From Paraglaciecola algarum (GTDB lineage Bacteria; Pseudomonadota; Gammaproteobacteria; Enterobacterales; Alteromonadaceae), in the NCBI RefSeq assembly GCF_021532655.1, contig NZ_JAKGAS010000018.1, forward strand, positions 1 to 55,763: a stretch of 55,763 nucleotides of DNA, read 5' to 3'. A model generated the notes under the pieces. It was not told where the DNA came from and searched no databases. It saw only the letters and a list, made by a program, of their open reading frames with translations. Positions 45,288-53,618 of the stretch are shown in pieces. The position numbers and the translations under genes were made by a program. Numbering within the stretch: position 1 is the stretch's first letter; every line of letters starts with the position of its first letter.

Positions 45288-47218
45288 TTGACCAATTGTC
45301 CTTAATGAACGAGTTTCATTTTATTCGCCCCCACTGGTTGTGGGCGATTATTCCATTATTAATCATAGTGGGGCTAACTCGCCACATTCAAAAACAGCAA
45401 TCGGGCTGGCAATCGGTATTAGCGAGTCACTTGTATCAACATTTAATGACTTCAGACGGCGCCAAACAAACCCGTCCCCCACTTTTTTTATTAGCCTTGG
45501 CTTGGGTAATAGCAACCTTGGCCTTAGCTGGCCCCACTTGGGAGCGATTGCCACAGCCGGTTTATCAATTAAACACAGGTAAGGTAGTACTAATTGATAT
45601 GTCTTTGTCAATGCGCGCCACGGATGTGACTCCCAATAGGTTAACCCGAGCTAAATACAAAGCCATAGATTTAGTTAATGCTATTACCGAAGGTGAAACA
45701 GGTTTAGTGGCTTATGCAGGAGATGCATTTACCATTAGTCCGCTAAGTTCAGATGCACAAAACTTAACCACCTTAATACCTAGTTTAACCCCAGAAATAA
45801 TGCCTATTGCCGGTAGCGATCCCGCCTTAGGTTTACAGGCAGCTATAGAGTTATTACAAAATGCAGGTTATCAACAAGGTGAAATCTTTTGGATCACAGA
45901 TGGAGTTGAAAACCAACAAATGAAAGAAGTCAGTGAAATTCTAAATGGCTCACTGTTTCGTTTATCTATCCTAGCTGTTGGCACTGAAGAAGGCGCCCCT
46001 ATTCAACAAACCAATGGCGAATTATTAAAGGATAGTCGAGGAGCAATCGTTATCCCTAAGTTAACCACGAGTAACTTAAGCTCATTAGCTAGTTCTGGCG
46101 GTGGCAGATATGCGCCTATGCAAACAGACGATAGCGATATCGATTATTTACTTGATCAAAGCCTGTTAGAGGAAGAGCAAGACGAGGAATCAAAAGAAGA
46201 AAACGAAAAAGATAGTTTCGGGGATAAATGGCAAGAAATGGGTCCTTACTTGTTACTGCTATTATTACCAATTGCAGCTTATGCCTTTCGACGTGGCATA
46301 ATTACAGTATTACTGGCGGCGGTTTTATTGCCGGTCTACACTCCTCAAGCCCAAGCGGATTGGTGGCAAGACATGTGGCAAACCAGTGATCAACAAGCCA
46401 TGAAGTCCTATAAAAGTACCGACTTCGAAAAGGCTGCTGGTCAATTCGACGACCCCATGTGGCAAGGTAACGCTCATTATAAAAATAAAAATTATGAAGA
46501 AGCCCTAAAGTCTTATTCTCAAGCGGCAAAGGCTGATGCTAACAATATCGATGCCTTATACAATATGGGTAACACTCTAGCCCAAATGCAAGAGTTAGAT
46601 AAAGCGATTGCGGCCTATGATCAAGTATTAGCACAACAGCCTGAACATCAAGATGCCTTAACCAATAAAGCACTGTTAGAAAAACTCAAACAGCAGCAAG
46701 AGCAACAGAATCAAGATCAACAAGACCAGTCTGACGGTGAGGATGGCGAACAATCTGAGCAAGATCAGCAACAAGGTGATCAACAACAAGATGGTGAAAA
46801 CCAACAAGGCGATCAACAAGAACAACAAGAACAACAAGAACAACAAGATGGCCAAGACAGTCAGTCTCAGCAGGAACAGGACCAACAAGATTCCGAGCAA
46901 AATTCCGAGCAAAACGAGCAACAAGGCTCCCAAGGCGAAGAAAACGAACAACAAGGCTCTGAAGGTGAAGAGAGCGAACAAGCTCAGCAACAAGCTGAAG
47001 AAGAAAACGAAGAACAAAGTGAAGAACAGCAAGCCCAAGCTGCGCAAGCACAAGAGACGGAGTTAACCGACGAACAAAAAGAACAAATGCAACGCATGCA
47101 GACTTTGTTAAACCGGGTTCCAGATGATCCTGCATTTTTGTTAAAACGCAAAATGCAAATCGAAGCACAAAGACGCAAAAGAGAAAGGTTACCAACTAAT
47201 ATTCAGGGGAATTGGTAG
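45284..47218 (+). CDS. batB: BatB/BatC fusion: VWA, TPR and Gln/Glu-rich region
   Basis: A 644-residue protein with two N-terminal helices and a VWA domain (MIDAS DMSLSM, then WITDGVENQ). An acidic segment (EEEQDEESKEENEKD), a TM helix (about 325-345) and TPR repeats (about 385-465; NIDALYNMGNTLAQMQELDK) follow. A stretch of about 120 residues is almost wholly Gln, Glu, Asp, Ser and Gly (about 466-590), before a basic end (KRKMQIEAQRRKRERL). BatB and BatC are separate in Bacteroides and fused here, as in other gammaproteobacteria. The low-complexity region is made of CAA/GAA-rich repeats and is prone to length change. Confidence 0.87.
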   Translation: MIDQLSLMNEFHFIRPHWLWAIIPLLIIVGLTRHIQKQQSGWQSVLASHLYQHLMTSDGAKQTRPPLFLLALAWVIATLALAGPTWERLPQPVYQLNTGKVVLIDMSLSMRATDVTPNRLTRAKYKAIDLVNAITEGETGLVAYAGDAFTISPLSSDAQNLTTLIPSLTPEIMPIAGSDPALGLQAAIELLQNAGYQQGEIFWITDGVENQQMKEVSEILNGSLFRLSILAVGTEEGAPIQQTNGELLKDSRGAIVIPKLTTSNLSSLASSGGGRYAPMQTDDSDIDYLLDQSLLEEEQDEESKEENEKDSFGDKWQEMGPYLLLLLLPIAAYAFRRGIITVLLAAVLLPVYTPQAQADWWQDMWQTSDQQAMKSYKSTDFEKAAGQFDDPMWQGNAHYKNKNYEEALKSYSQAAKADANNIDALYNMGNTLAQMQELDKAIAAYDQVLAQQPEHQDALTNKALLEKLKQQQEQQNQDQQDQSDGEDGEQSEQDQQQGDQQQDGENQQGDQQEQQEQQEQQDGQDSQSQQEQDQQDSEQNSEQNEQQGSQGEENEQQGSEGEESEQAQQQAEEENEEQSEEQQAQAAQAQETELTDEQKEQMQRMQTLLNRVPDDPAFLLKRKMQIEAQRRKRERLPTNIQGNW

Positions 47219-47220
47219 TA

Positions 47221-48939
47221 GTGAATAGTTTAATAAAAATATTTAACCGTTTAAGTATAGTGTTACTGGTTTTGAGTGGCTCTGTGCAAGCCCAACAAGT
47301 GGAAGTCACCGCTAGCGTTGACAAAAATCCAGTGATGGTTGATGAATCGTTTAACCTAACTATAGTGGCAAATGGCGATGTGGATAGAGGTGCATTTGAT
47401 TCTTCAGCTCTTTTAAAAGACTTCACTGTGGGCAGAACGTCTGTCAGCTCCCAAACCCAAATGATCAATTTCACTACCACTAGAAGCACTACCTGGACAA
47501 CAACAATTATTCCTAAAAAAAGAGGAATTTATACCATCCCAGCATTTGATATTGCCGGTAGTAAAACCAAAGAAATAGACTTAGTTGTAGTACCCGTAAC
47601 AGCGGGAAAATCGTCACAAGGCCGTGATTTATTTATTACTACAGATGTCGACGTAGACAAGGTTTACCTACAGCAGCAAGTGCATTACACAGTTAAATTA
47701 CATTTAGCTAAAGATCTGCAAAGAGGTAGTTTATCTAGTCCAACCCTAGAAAATGCCGACATACGTCAAATTGGTAAAGACAAAGAATACAATGAAATTG
47801 TCGACGGAAAGCGTTACCGCATTATTGAACGTTCTTTTGCGATTATTCCCCAACAAAGTGGCACCTTTAATATTGAAGGGCCTTTATTTGAAGGTGAAGT
47901 GGTCGACAATAGCCGCCAAAGTTTTGGATTTTTTAATCGTAGTAAAGCGGTCAATCGCGTGGGCCCTGCCCAACAAATTGAAGTATTACCCATTCCAAGT
48001 AACTACAATGAGCATTGGTTACCCAGTGAGTTCGTGCAAATAGATGATGAGTGGCAAGGTAAGGATGGAGACTATATCGCCGGTGAACCCATTACTCGTA
48101 CTATGACGTTAACAGCTATTGGCGTGATTGAGGAGCAATTACCTGAATTAAATAGTCAATATCCAAACACAGTCAAGACCTATCCAGATCAAGCTGAAAC
48201 TACTACGATTGAAAAAGACAATACGCTGATTTCACAACGTAAAGAATCTATTGCCATAATACCCAGTCAAGCTGGCAAACTAACCATTCCAGAGGTTAAA
48301 ATTCCTTGGTTTAACACTATTACCCAAAAAACTGAATACGCCACCTTGCCAGCCAAAACTATTCAGGTCGTACCCGCCGCAACTCAATCCGGTAGCGCAC
48401 TCCCGATAGCCCCTACTTTAGCGCCAGCTGCCAATTCAACTCCAGAGCCAAGCAATACAAATACACAATCCATAGTGCAAATAACTGGGGTGGAACAATA
48501 TTGGCAATGGCTGAGTATCAGTTTATTGGTTTTATGGTTAGTCACACTAGTCGCTTGGTGGAAACACGCGACAAGCTTTAAGGGTAAAAGGCAATCAAAA
48601 CCCTCTACAGTCAGAACCAGTGATAATGAAAAAACCGCATGGAAGGCCTTAGAAAAATCGCTAAATACTGGACGAGCACAAGATATTCATAATCAGCTCA
48701 CCACTTGGCTAGCCCATTTAACCAAAGATAAAAATGCTACTCTAGAGCAAAATTTAAAACGAGTGAATAACCCAGTATTGACTCAACATATAGACGAGCT
48801 GTTGGCCGCTCGGTACGCTAAATCTCAAGCTAGTTGGCAAAGCACTGAATTACATCAAGTGTTGCGTGAAGTGAGAAAAAGTTGGTCACAGCAAGATAAA
48901 GCTAGTTCATCGCTGCAGCCCTTGTATCCAAATGGGTAG
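47221..48939 (+). CDS. batD: BatD-like oxygen tolerance protein
   Basis: The 572-residue protein has a signal peptide (MNSLIKIFNRLSIVLLVLSG, cut at VQA). Several Ig-like beta domains (VEVTASVDKNPVMVDESFNL) make up the bulk, and one TM helix lies near residue 425 (WLSISLLVLWLVTLVAW). A basic cytoplasmic tail ends the protein. I chose GTG 47221, with AGGGGA about 11 bases upstream; an in-frame TTG at 47212 lies too close to that site. It is the last gene of the operon. Confidence 0.87.
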   Translation: MNSLIKIFNRLSIVLLVLSGSVQAQQVEVTASVDKNPVMVDESFNLTIVANGDVDRGAFDSSALLKDFTVGRTSVSSQTQMINFTTTRSTTWTTTIIPKKRGIYTIPAFDIAGSKTKEIDLVVVPVTAGKSSQGRDLFITTDVDVDKVYLQQQVHYTVKLHLAKDLQRGSLSSPTLENADIRQIGKDKEYNEIVDGKRYRIIERSFAIIPQQSGTFNIEGPLFEGEVVDNSRQSFGFFNRSKAVNRVGPAQQIEVLPIPSNYNEHWLPSEFVQIDDEWQGKDGDYIAGEPITRTMTLTAIGVIEEQLPELNSQYPNTVKTYPDQAETTTIEKDNTLISQRKESIAIIPSQAGKLTIPEVKIPWFNTITQKTEYATLPAKTIQVVPAATQSGSALPIAPTLAPAANSTPEPSNTNTQSIVQITGVEQYWQWLSISLLVLWLVTLVAWWKHATSFKGKRQSKPSTVRTSDNEKTAWKALEKSLNTGRAQDIHNQLTTWLAHLTKDKNATLEQNLKRVNNPVLTQHIDELLAARYAKSQASWQSTELHQVLREVRKSWSQQDKASSSLQPLYPNG

Positions 48940-48997
48940 TGTGTTGTTGTACCCTAAAAATCTGCTCCATCATTTTTGGGTAATTGGATAAATTAAA

Positions 48998-49555
48998 ATG
49001 TTTTCACGAAAGCAAAACAATAAAGCCTCGGTCTCTAATGACATGGCAAATAAACAACAACGCTATGAAGCATTAGTACTGGCTTTACATAGTGATATAT
49101 ACCGTTACGCGATTTGGTTAGTTAAAGACAAAGCCGTAGCGGAAGACATAGTACAAGAGACCTTTCTTAGAGCTTGGAAATCCTTGGATTCACTCAAAGA
49201 TGAAAAAGCCGCTAAGTCATGGTTAATTACCATATTACGTAGAGAAAACGCTCGAAGGTTTGAACGTAAACAGTTTGATTTGGTGGATATCGACGATGTT
49301 TCAGTAATAGATGAGTCATTAAGTAACGAAGTTCAAATCGAACATAGAGAGCTCAGAGCCATCATGGCTTCGTTAAGTGAAGAATATAGAGAACCCTTAA
49401 TGTTACAAATCGTTTTTGGCTACAGTGGTGATGAAATAGCTAAACAACTAGATTTAAATAAAAACACCGTCATGACTCGGCTTTTTAGAGCCCGTAATCA
49501 AGTTAAGGATGCATTGGAAAAAAGTGACACTCAGTGGGAGGTGCAAAATGGATGA
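48998..49555 (+). CDS. ECF-type RNA polymerase sigma factor
   Basis: A 185-residue sigma factor with region 2 (DIYRYAIWLVKDKAVAEDIVQETFLRAWKSL) and region 4 (LSEEYREPLMLQIVFGYSGDEIAKQLDLNKNTVMTRLFRAR). The order and spacing are those of ECF sigma factors. Its stop overlaps the start of the next gene, a DUF3379 protein, by eight bases, suggesting a sigma/anti-sigma pair. The target promoters are unknown. The moxR-bat operon ends 58 bases upstream, so read-through is possible. Confidence 0.9.
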   Translation: MFSRKQNNKASVSNDMANKQQRYEALVLALHSDIYRYAIWLVKDKAVAEDIVQETFLRAWKSLDSLKDEKAAKSWLITILRRENARRFERKQFDLVDIDDVSVIDESLSNEVQIEHRELRAIMASLSEEYREPLMLQIVFGYSGDEIAKQLDLNKNTVMTRLFRARNQVKDALEKSDTQWEVQNG

Positions 49556-50255
49556 TTTAGAATTTCGTCGTACCTTGTACGCAGACCCTAATTGTACTGA
49601 TGAAAATATTATAAAAGCCGCGGCAGACGATCCCAAAAAACGAGCCTTTATAAAAGAGTTAAAAGAGTTAGATGCTAAAATGTGTGATGCCAGCCAAGTC
49701 AATGTGCCTAAAGACTTAGCCAGTAAATTGATATTACGTCAAACCATGCATTGTCATGAGCTCAGTAAAAAAAGAAACCGCATCAACTTAGCACTTGCCG
49801 CTTCTGTAGCATTTGTGATGGGCATTAGTTTTACTTTATGGCAACAAAGCAACTTAATTAACATGGCAGAACATGCCATAGCCCATGTTAGAGCTGAAGG
49901 CAGTTATGCCCTTGATGCCAATGAAAATATCAGTATCGAGCAAGTAAATGCCAAACTCGCCAGTTTTGGTGGAGAGTTATCAGGGGAAATTGGCCAAATT
50001 TATTATGCTAATTTTTGTGACTTCGATAATGTCAGAAGCCTGCACATGGTAATGCAACTCAACGGCCAAAAAGTTACCGTGTTTGTGGTACCCAACAAAG
50101 CAGAATACGACAATAGTAGTCGCTCAAAAGATAAAACCTACCAAAGCCAAGCTGTTGATTTTAATCGGGCTAGTTTAGTAGTAGTAGGTGAAGATGGCGC
50201 AGATATGACGCAAGCTAAGCAAACGTTAAGTCAAAACTTTAAGTTTTCAGCTTAA
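49548..50255 (+). CDS. DUF3379 membrane protein, putative anti-sigma factor
   Basis: The 235-residue protein has a cytoplasmic N-terminal part (MDDLEFRRTLYADPNCTDE), one TM helix near 77-96 (INLALAASVAFVMGISFTLW) and a periplasmic domain. Its start ATG 49548 lies inside the end of the sigma gene, with GGGAGG about six bases upstream. The one-helix layout and coupling to an ECF sigma gene suggest an anti-sigma role. No zinc-binding HxxxCxxC motif is present, so the mechanism would differ from ZAS-type anti-sigmas. Confidence 0.8.
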   Translation: MDDLEFRRTLYADPNCTDENIIKAAADDPKKRAFIKELKELDAKMCDASQVNVPKDLASKLILRQTMHCHELSKKRNRINLALAASVAFVMGISFTLWQQSNLINMAEHAIAHVRAEGSYALDANENISIEQVNAKLASFGGELSGEIGQIYYANFCDFDNVRSLHMVMQLNGQKVTVFVVPNKAEYDNSSRSKDKTYQSQAVDFNRASLVVVGEDGADMTQAKQTLSQNFKFSA

Positions 50256-50265
50256 TAGTTTTGTG

Positions 50266-50290
50266 AGGGGCACAAGTGCCCCTGTTGTCT
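50266..50290 (+). terminator. Terminator of the sigma/DUF3379 operon
   Basis: AGGGGCA (50266-50272) pairs with TGCCCCT (50277-50283) across CAAG. The tail is GTTGTCTTT. It lies ten bases after the DUF3379 stop. Confidence 0.65.
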
Positions 50291-50343
50291 TTATTAAAAG
50301 CATACCCTTCGCGCACATTGCATGTGATGTGCGCACCAAGATA

Positions 50344-50474
50344 ATACCAATCTGCATAAATAATTGGCCTCTCAGCGAGATTTTAAAAGGGAACAACCAT
50401 TACTACATAGTGACCCCTTAATCACAATCCGCTGGACGCTTTCTGAGTGACGACTTATTTATGCCGATTGGTAT
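50344..50474. repeat. Palindrome-ended MITE-like element (131 bp)
   Basis: ATACCAATCTGCATAAATA (50344-50362) and TATTTATGCCGATTGGTAT (50456-50474) are inverted copies with one mismatch in 19. They enclose a non-coding core in which CTCAG/CTGAG also pair. The layout fits a small non-autonomous mobile or palindromic repeat. Confidence 0.55.
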
Positions 50475-50596
50475 AATTCAACTCAGTCACCGCAATTTCG
50501 GTAACTGCTGCTGCGTTACTCTACTTCCGCCATCCTTGTCGGTCGCATGCGTTTTATGCCTTTGTCACTAAGAAAAGAAGGATACTAATGACAATA

Positions 50597-50707
50597 AATT
50601 AACGCCAAATCAAGCGGGAAATTACAGTTAGGCTAAAATGCACAAAGCGTCAGCCAACTGTAATTTTTCCGTTTAAGCGTCTTGTGTGGGTAATAACTTG
50701 TTATGAT
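50597..50707 (-). other. attC site of the dps cassette
   Basis: An imperfect palindrome of 111 bases starts at the dps stop codon. The outer cores on the minus strand are ATCATAAC (R'') and GGCGTTAATT (R'). The inner arms AATTACAGTTGGCT and AGCCTAACTGTAATT pair with one extra base, the extrahelical feature of integron attC sites. The dps cassette starts GTTATAAT, which is complementary to ATCATAAC at seven of eight positions. Confidence 0.65.
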
Positions 50708-51168
50708 TTTATAGTAGCTCTTAACATCCAAGCTGTTTTTTCATGTACACGCATACGGTCAGATACAAGAGCTGATGTTGACTCATCGTCTGCATTTTGC
50801 GCAATTTTTAAAACTTTACGGGAAGTTTTAATTACCTGCTCGTGACCCTTAGTCAATAACTCAACCATTTCGGATGAACTTGGAACACCATCAACTTCTT
50901 TGATAGAGCTGAGTTTTGAGAACTCTTTATAAGTTCCTGGTGCAGGAACATCAAGAGTTCTTATCCGTTCAGCAATATCATCAACAGCAATAGCTAACTC
51001 TGTATAATGTTCTTCAAACATCAAGTGTAACTCACGAAACTGTAAACCCGTTACATTCCAGTGAAAGTTGTGTGTTTGTAAATACAAGGTGTAAGAATCA
51101 GCTAATAAGTGCTTCAAACCATTTGATATTTCTGTTCTATTCTCTTTGCTAATACCAATATCTATCAT
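50701..51168 (-). CDS. dps: Dps-family ferritin-like DNA-protection protein
   Basis: The 155-residue protein has the ferroxidase residues of Dps dodecamers in HNFHWNV (His36) and VDDIAER (Asp63 or Asp64, Glu67). It oxidises and stores iron using peroxide and can coat DNA in starvation. The start ATG 51168 has GAGGAAAT upstream. The stop codon lies inside the adjoining attC site, and the upstream gap starts with a GTTAT core. It therefore appears to be a captured integron cassette, unusual for such a gene. Any promoter must lie in the 60-base leader or outside. Confidence 0.9.
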   Translation of the reverse strand: MIDIGISKENRTEISNGLKHLLADSYTLYLQTHNFHWNVTGLQFRELHLMFEEHYTELAIAVDDIAERIRTLDVPAPGTYKEFSKLSSIKEVDGVPSSSEMVELLTKGHEQVIKTSRKVLKIAQNADDESTSALVSDRMRVHEKTAWMLRATIKS

Positions 51169-51226
51169 TTTATTTCCTCATTTGTAAAACTTGATTGATG
51201 ATAATGCCAACTGAAGCGATTAAATT

Positions 51227-51249
51227 ATAACGAGCCTGTAGAAAAAGTC
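51227..51249. repeat. Left copy of a 23-base repeat at a cassette boundary
   Basis: ATAACGAGCCTGTAGAAAAAG, extended to 51249, recurs at 55435-55457 with one difference. The first bases are the complement of a GTTAT recombination core and the rest resembles an insertion-sequence terminus. The minus-strand context (51232-51359) has palindromes such as GGTTTGCCATCGTCAAACC, so an attC site for the 206-residue gene may lie here. Confidence 0.55.
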
Positions 51250-51359
51250 CCAGCCTTAAAATTAATACTAAAAACACATCAAAAAACGCGTTGCTAGGTG
51301 AAACCTGGATAGGTTTGACGATGGCAAACCAAACAGAATCAACATAAAACCTCAAGGCC

Positions 51360-51980
51360 TTAAGAAGGGGGGCCGGGATTCTCGGCGTCACCCTTGTTTA
51401 ATTTGTTAGTATTTTCTGTGATTGCTACGTAAATAGTCCGCCATTTTGGTAGAACATGAAATAGCAATGTAATGAACGTAATCAAAAACACTAGAATACA
51501 AAACCACCCTATGGCTACGTATGTGTTGGTACTCATTTTTTCCGTGCTTGGGGCAATTAGTTCATTAATATGGATGAATGAAACTAACGCTAGAATAACT
51601 AATCCATCTGCCACAAAAAGCCAGAACATGATCCGAATGACTTTTGACTGGCTTATTGGTGACAACAACCAAAGCCGATACTCAGGGATATTTTCAATAC
51701 TTTCGTGGCAAGAAGTTATGATTTCTGAGAAAACTTTTGTTGAAGCCACAGACCACAAAACAAACACGCCAAATAGTACCGAATATATAAGTGAGAAAGC
51801 TATTCTTGGTACCTCTAAACCGAGGGCTTTTATACTCTCTGCATCAGATAGAAACTGTTTACCAGTAATTAAATCAATTAGGAGAACAAGATTGATTAAC
51901 GCGAGCGTACCTAACAGCTTATACCAGCCTGCCCTCGCAGATTTAAAAGCTTCTCTTATAAGTTCAACTTCCATATGCAT
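51360..51980 (-). CDS. Hypothetical membrane protein in a cassette (206 aa)
   Basis: I do not recognise this protein. From ATG 51980 it starts MHMEVELIREAFKSARAGW and has about four hydrophobic helices: LLGTLALINLVLLIDLI, IAFSLIYSVLFGVFVLW, IMFWLFVADGLVILALVSF and AIGWFCILVFLITFITLLF. The frame is open back to 52064, but those codons cross the attC site of the previous cassette, so I reject the longer form. The last residues (GDAENPGPPS) are read from palindromic DNA. It is typical of integron cassettes encoding unknown proteins. Confidence 0.6.
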   Translation of the reverse strand: MHMEVELIREAFKSARAGWYKLLGTLALINLVLLIDLITGKQFLSDAESIKALGLEVPRIAFSLIYSVLFGVFVLWSVASTKVFSEIITSCHESIENIPEYRLWLLSPISQSKVIRIMFWLFVADGLVILALVSFIHINELIAPSTEKMSTNTYVAIGWFCILVFLITFITLLFHVLPKWRTIYVAITENTNKLNKGDAENPGPPS

Positions 51981-51983
51981 TCT

Positions 51984-52099
51984 GCTTATAATACTACTCC
52001 CCCAATTTGGGGGAATTGTGAGTATTTTGCCACGAAGTGGCAGCGAGTAATTTTCCCAAGCCAACTTGCAGACTGAACAAAATTGGTTTGTTATGTTTA
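51984..52099 (-). other. attC site after the 96-residue cassette gene
   Basis: Cores on the minus strand are TAAACATAAC (R'') and ATTATAAGC (R'). The centre GCTGCCAC-TTC-GTGGC and flanking arms GGGAAAATTACTC and CTCACAATTCCC pair imperfectly. The centre closely matches that of the site at 54794-54875 (GGGAATTTTACTCGCTGGCC), so the two are family members. The cassette's own start GTTATGTTTA is the exact complement of TAAACATAAC. Confidence 0.75.
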
Positions 52100-52387
52100 A
52101 GATACTACATTGTTTTTCATTGTTTGAACCGATTTACGCATAACCTTTGATGCTATAGGGATGGCAACAAATGCGTGTGAAAAAATGACAGCACTAGGCA
52201 CTAACCAACTGGGAAAAGCAAAGATAAAAACTACGGCAATAATTGTAAAAAAAGCGCCCCACGTTAATATATGATTCCAGCCACAAAAATAATATTTACG
52301 CCATATTACATCTGCCTCACTTTGAGAAAGATTTTCTTTTTGAGCTAAATCCTTTTTAGATAAATACACTATACCCCCTGTAAACAT
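52097..52387 (-). CDS. Small two-helix membrane protein in a cassette (96 aa)
   Basis: The product MFTGGIVYLSKKDLAQ continues to a Trp/Tyr-rich turn (VIWRKYYFCGWNH) and two helices (ILTWGAFFTIIAVVFIFAF and VPSAVIFSHAFVAIPIA). I do not recognise it. The best start, ATG 52387, lies within the recombination core GTTATGT, so it would be restored each time the cassette inserts. The stop lies at the edge of the attC site, giving a compact cassette of about 400 bases. Confidence 0.6.
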   Translation of the reverse strand: MFTGGIVYLSKKDLAQKENLSQSEADVIWRKYYFCGWNHILTWGAFFTIIAVVFIFAFPSWLVPSAVIFSHAFVAIPIASKVMRKSVQTMKNNVVS

Positions 52388-52564
52388 AACGACCACAGAG
52401 GCTGCGCGGATTAATGCGTCCGGCGCGTAGGCCGATGATGCCTTTGCTTATTATGCGTTTCACTACCATAGGCTAGAGTCATTCAATGCTTAGAGATGGT
52501 GTGATGTGGGAAGCACCAAAAGCAATAAATTAACTATTGACGCCATAGTCTCTTGTTATATGCC
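52381..52564 (-). other. Degenerate attC region after the MAPEG gene
   Basis: On the minus strand it runs from GGCATATAAC (R''-like, 52555-52564) to GTTATGTTTA (R' of the next cassette, 52381-52390). At about 180 bases it is longer than a usual attC. A further core-like CGCATAATAAGC at 52446-52457 suggests two sites or a lost cassette. The inner part holds CGGCCTACGCGCCGG. Confidence 0.45.
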
Positions 52565-52682
52565 GTTTATTCCATAGTTATACACTAAATATGAGATTTA
52601 TAATTTATCCATTGCTAAATTATAAATCTCTTGATGACTCTAAGTCAGCTTTATGTTCTATAAATGTCATATCGTTTTCAGC

Positions 52683-53096
52683 TTAGAAATAGATGTATAG
52701 CAACCCGATCAGATACATCTGTGCAAACAAGCCAATCATATAGAAATAACTACGCGGGCTAGGGTTTTTGTTAGTCGCAATAACATAAAACAACACCATA
52801 TGAGCTAAACGAGCTATAAAAAATATAATACTAACATTAAGTAAATGTTGTGGTGATATACCCAACATAATAGCAACGAGCACGCTCAATATAAAAATGG
52901 GCACGTTTTCTAACGAATTTAAAAATGTACGATGACTTCTAAAGACAAAAGAAAAGTGATCCAGTTCGGAGCTTACAACACCCGGTATGTATTCGCTTTG
53001 TTTTCTATGGGCTATAGTCGCCACTAATTGTTGTATAACTACCATGGCAATCAAAGATAAAACTATAAATAGTACGTAAGTGTATTGTTCAAACAT
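52683..53096 (-). CDS. MAPEG family membrane protein
   Basis: The 137-residue protein has four hydrophobic helices and the MAPEG-like core FVFRSHRTFLNSLENVPIFI, with the conserved Asn-x-x-Glu-Asn-x-Pro order. MAPEG proteins are membrane glutathione transferase-like enzymes; the bacterial substrate is usually unknown. I chose ATG 53096 (MFEQYTYVLF) with GGGGA upstream over a start at 53162, which would run through the operator. It is divergent from a MarR regulator that probably controls it. Confidence 0.8.
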   Translation of the reverse strand: MFEQYTYVLFIVLSLIAMVVIQQLVATIAHRKQSEYIPGVVSSELDHFSFVFRSHRTFLNSLENVPIFILSVLVAIMLGISPQHLLNVSIIFFIARLAHMVLFYVIATNKNPSPRSYFYMIGLFAQMYLIGLLYIYF

Positions 53097-53119
53097 TAAG
53101 AGTTCCCCAATTAATTTAA

Positions 53120-53178
53120 TTTGCATGCAAAGTATAGTAAGATAATTACCTGTCTGACGCAACTACTTTGCACGCAAA
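53120..53178. promoter_or_regulatory. Paired MarR operators between MAPEG and MarR genes
   Basis: TTTGCATGCAAA (53120-53131) is a perfect palindrome, and TTTGCACGCAAA (53167-53178) repeats it with one change, 47 bases apart. The flanking AGTA and TACT are also inverted. Placement between divergent MAPEG and MarR genes makes them the probable MarR sites; the second ends six bases before the marR ATG. Confidence 0.7.
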
Positions 53179-53184
53179 CTAAAT

Positions 53185-53610
53185 ATGCAACAATTAAAAC
53201 TCTCTAATCAATTATGTCATCGGTACTATGTAGCCTCGAATGCAATCACACGAGCTTACCGTCCTTTTTTAGATAAATTAGACATTACCTATCCTCAATA
53301 TTTGGTATTAATGGCTTTATGGGAAAAGGATAATGTTGATGTAAAATATGTTAAAGAAAAAACCCATATCGATGGCGGAGCTTTATCTTTAATACTTAAA
53401 AAACTCGATACTAAAATGTTATTGCAGTTACGCGCTTCAGATAAAGATAAGCGTATTAAATTTATTAAATTAACGGAAGCTGGATGGCAAATGCAAAAAG
53501 ATGCTAGTTCTATTCCTGAGCAGTTGATGTGTCAGGTCACTGATATTACCCGTGATGAAGCTGAGTTGCTTAAAACACTAACCGATAAAGTCATTGCTAA
53601 TTTGATCTAG
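53185..53610 (+). CDS. MarR-family regulator
   Basis: A 141-residue winged-helix protein with the MarR layout: N-terminal helix LCHRYYVASNAITRAYRPFL, the reading-head region LDITYPQYLVLMALWE, recognition helix DGGALSLILKKL, and wing LRASDKDKRIKFIKLTEAG. The helix resembles OhrR/MarR-type regulators, and no OhrR reactive Cys near residue 20 is obvious beyond Cys11. It is the only plus-strand gene of the cassette region and is divergent from MAPEG. Confidence 0.85.
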   Translation: MQQLKLSNQLCHRYYVASNAITRAYRPFLDKLDITYPQYLVLMALWEKDNVDVKYVKEKTHIDGGALSLILKKLDTKMLLQLRASDKDKRIKFIKLTEAGWQMQKDASSIPEQLMCQVTDITRDEAELLKTLTDKVIANLI

Positions 53611-53618
53611 TAAACAAA

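Larger units (their letters stand above)
50256..50596. other. Gap before the cassette array
   Basis: A non-coding stretch holding the DUF3379 terminator and a palindromic MITE-like element (50344-50474). About 120 further bases lie before the first attC-like site. I see no gene. Confidence 0.5.

Noticed and set aside
46676..47195. Long antisense and alternate-frame ORFs (125, 169, 109 and 64 codons) across the BatB Gln-rich tract
   Set aside because: They are complements or shifts of CAA/GAA repeats, giving poly-Leu/Phe or poly-Asn/Lys products. They lie inside a well-supported gene and have no ribosome sites.
51170..51391. 73-codon minus-strand ORF between dps and the 206-residue gene
   Set aside because: It reads across the cassette boundary and the IS-end-like repeat (GLFLQARYN region) and overlaps both neighbours' flanks. 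There is no recognisable domain.
52001..52064. N-terminal extension of the 206-residue gene to 52064
   Set aside because: Those codons (MAWENYSLPLRGK) are translation of the attC palindrome of the preceding cassette, not a conserved protein start.
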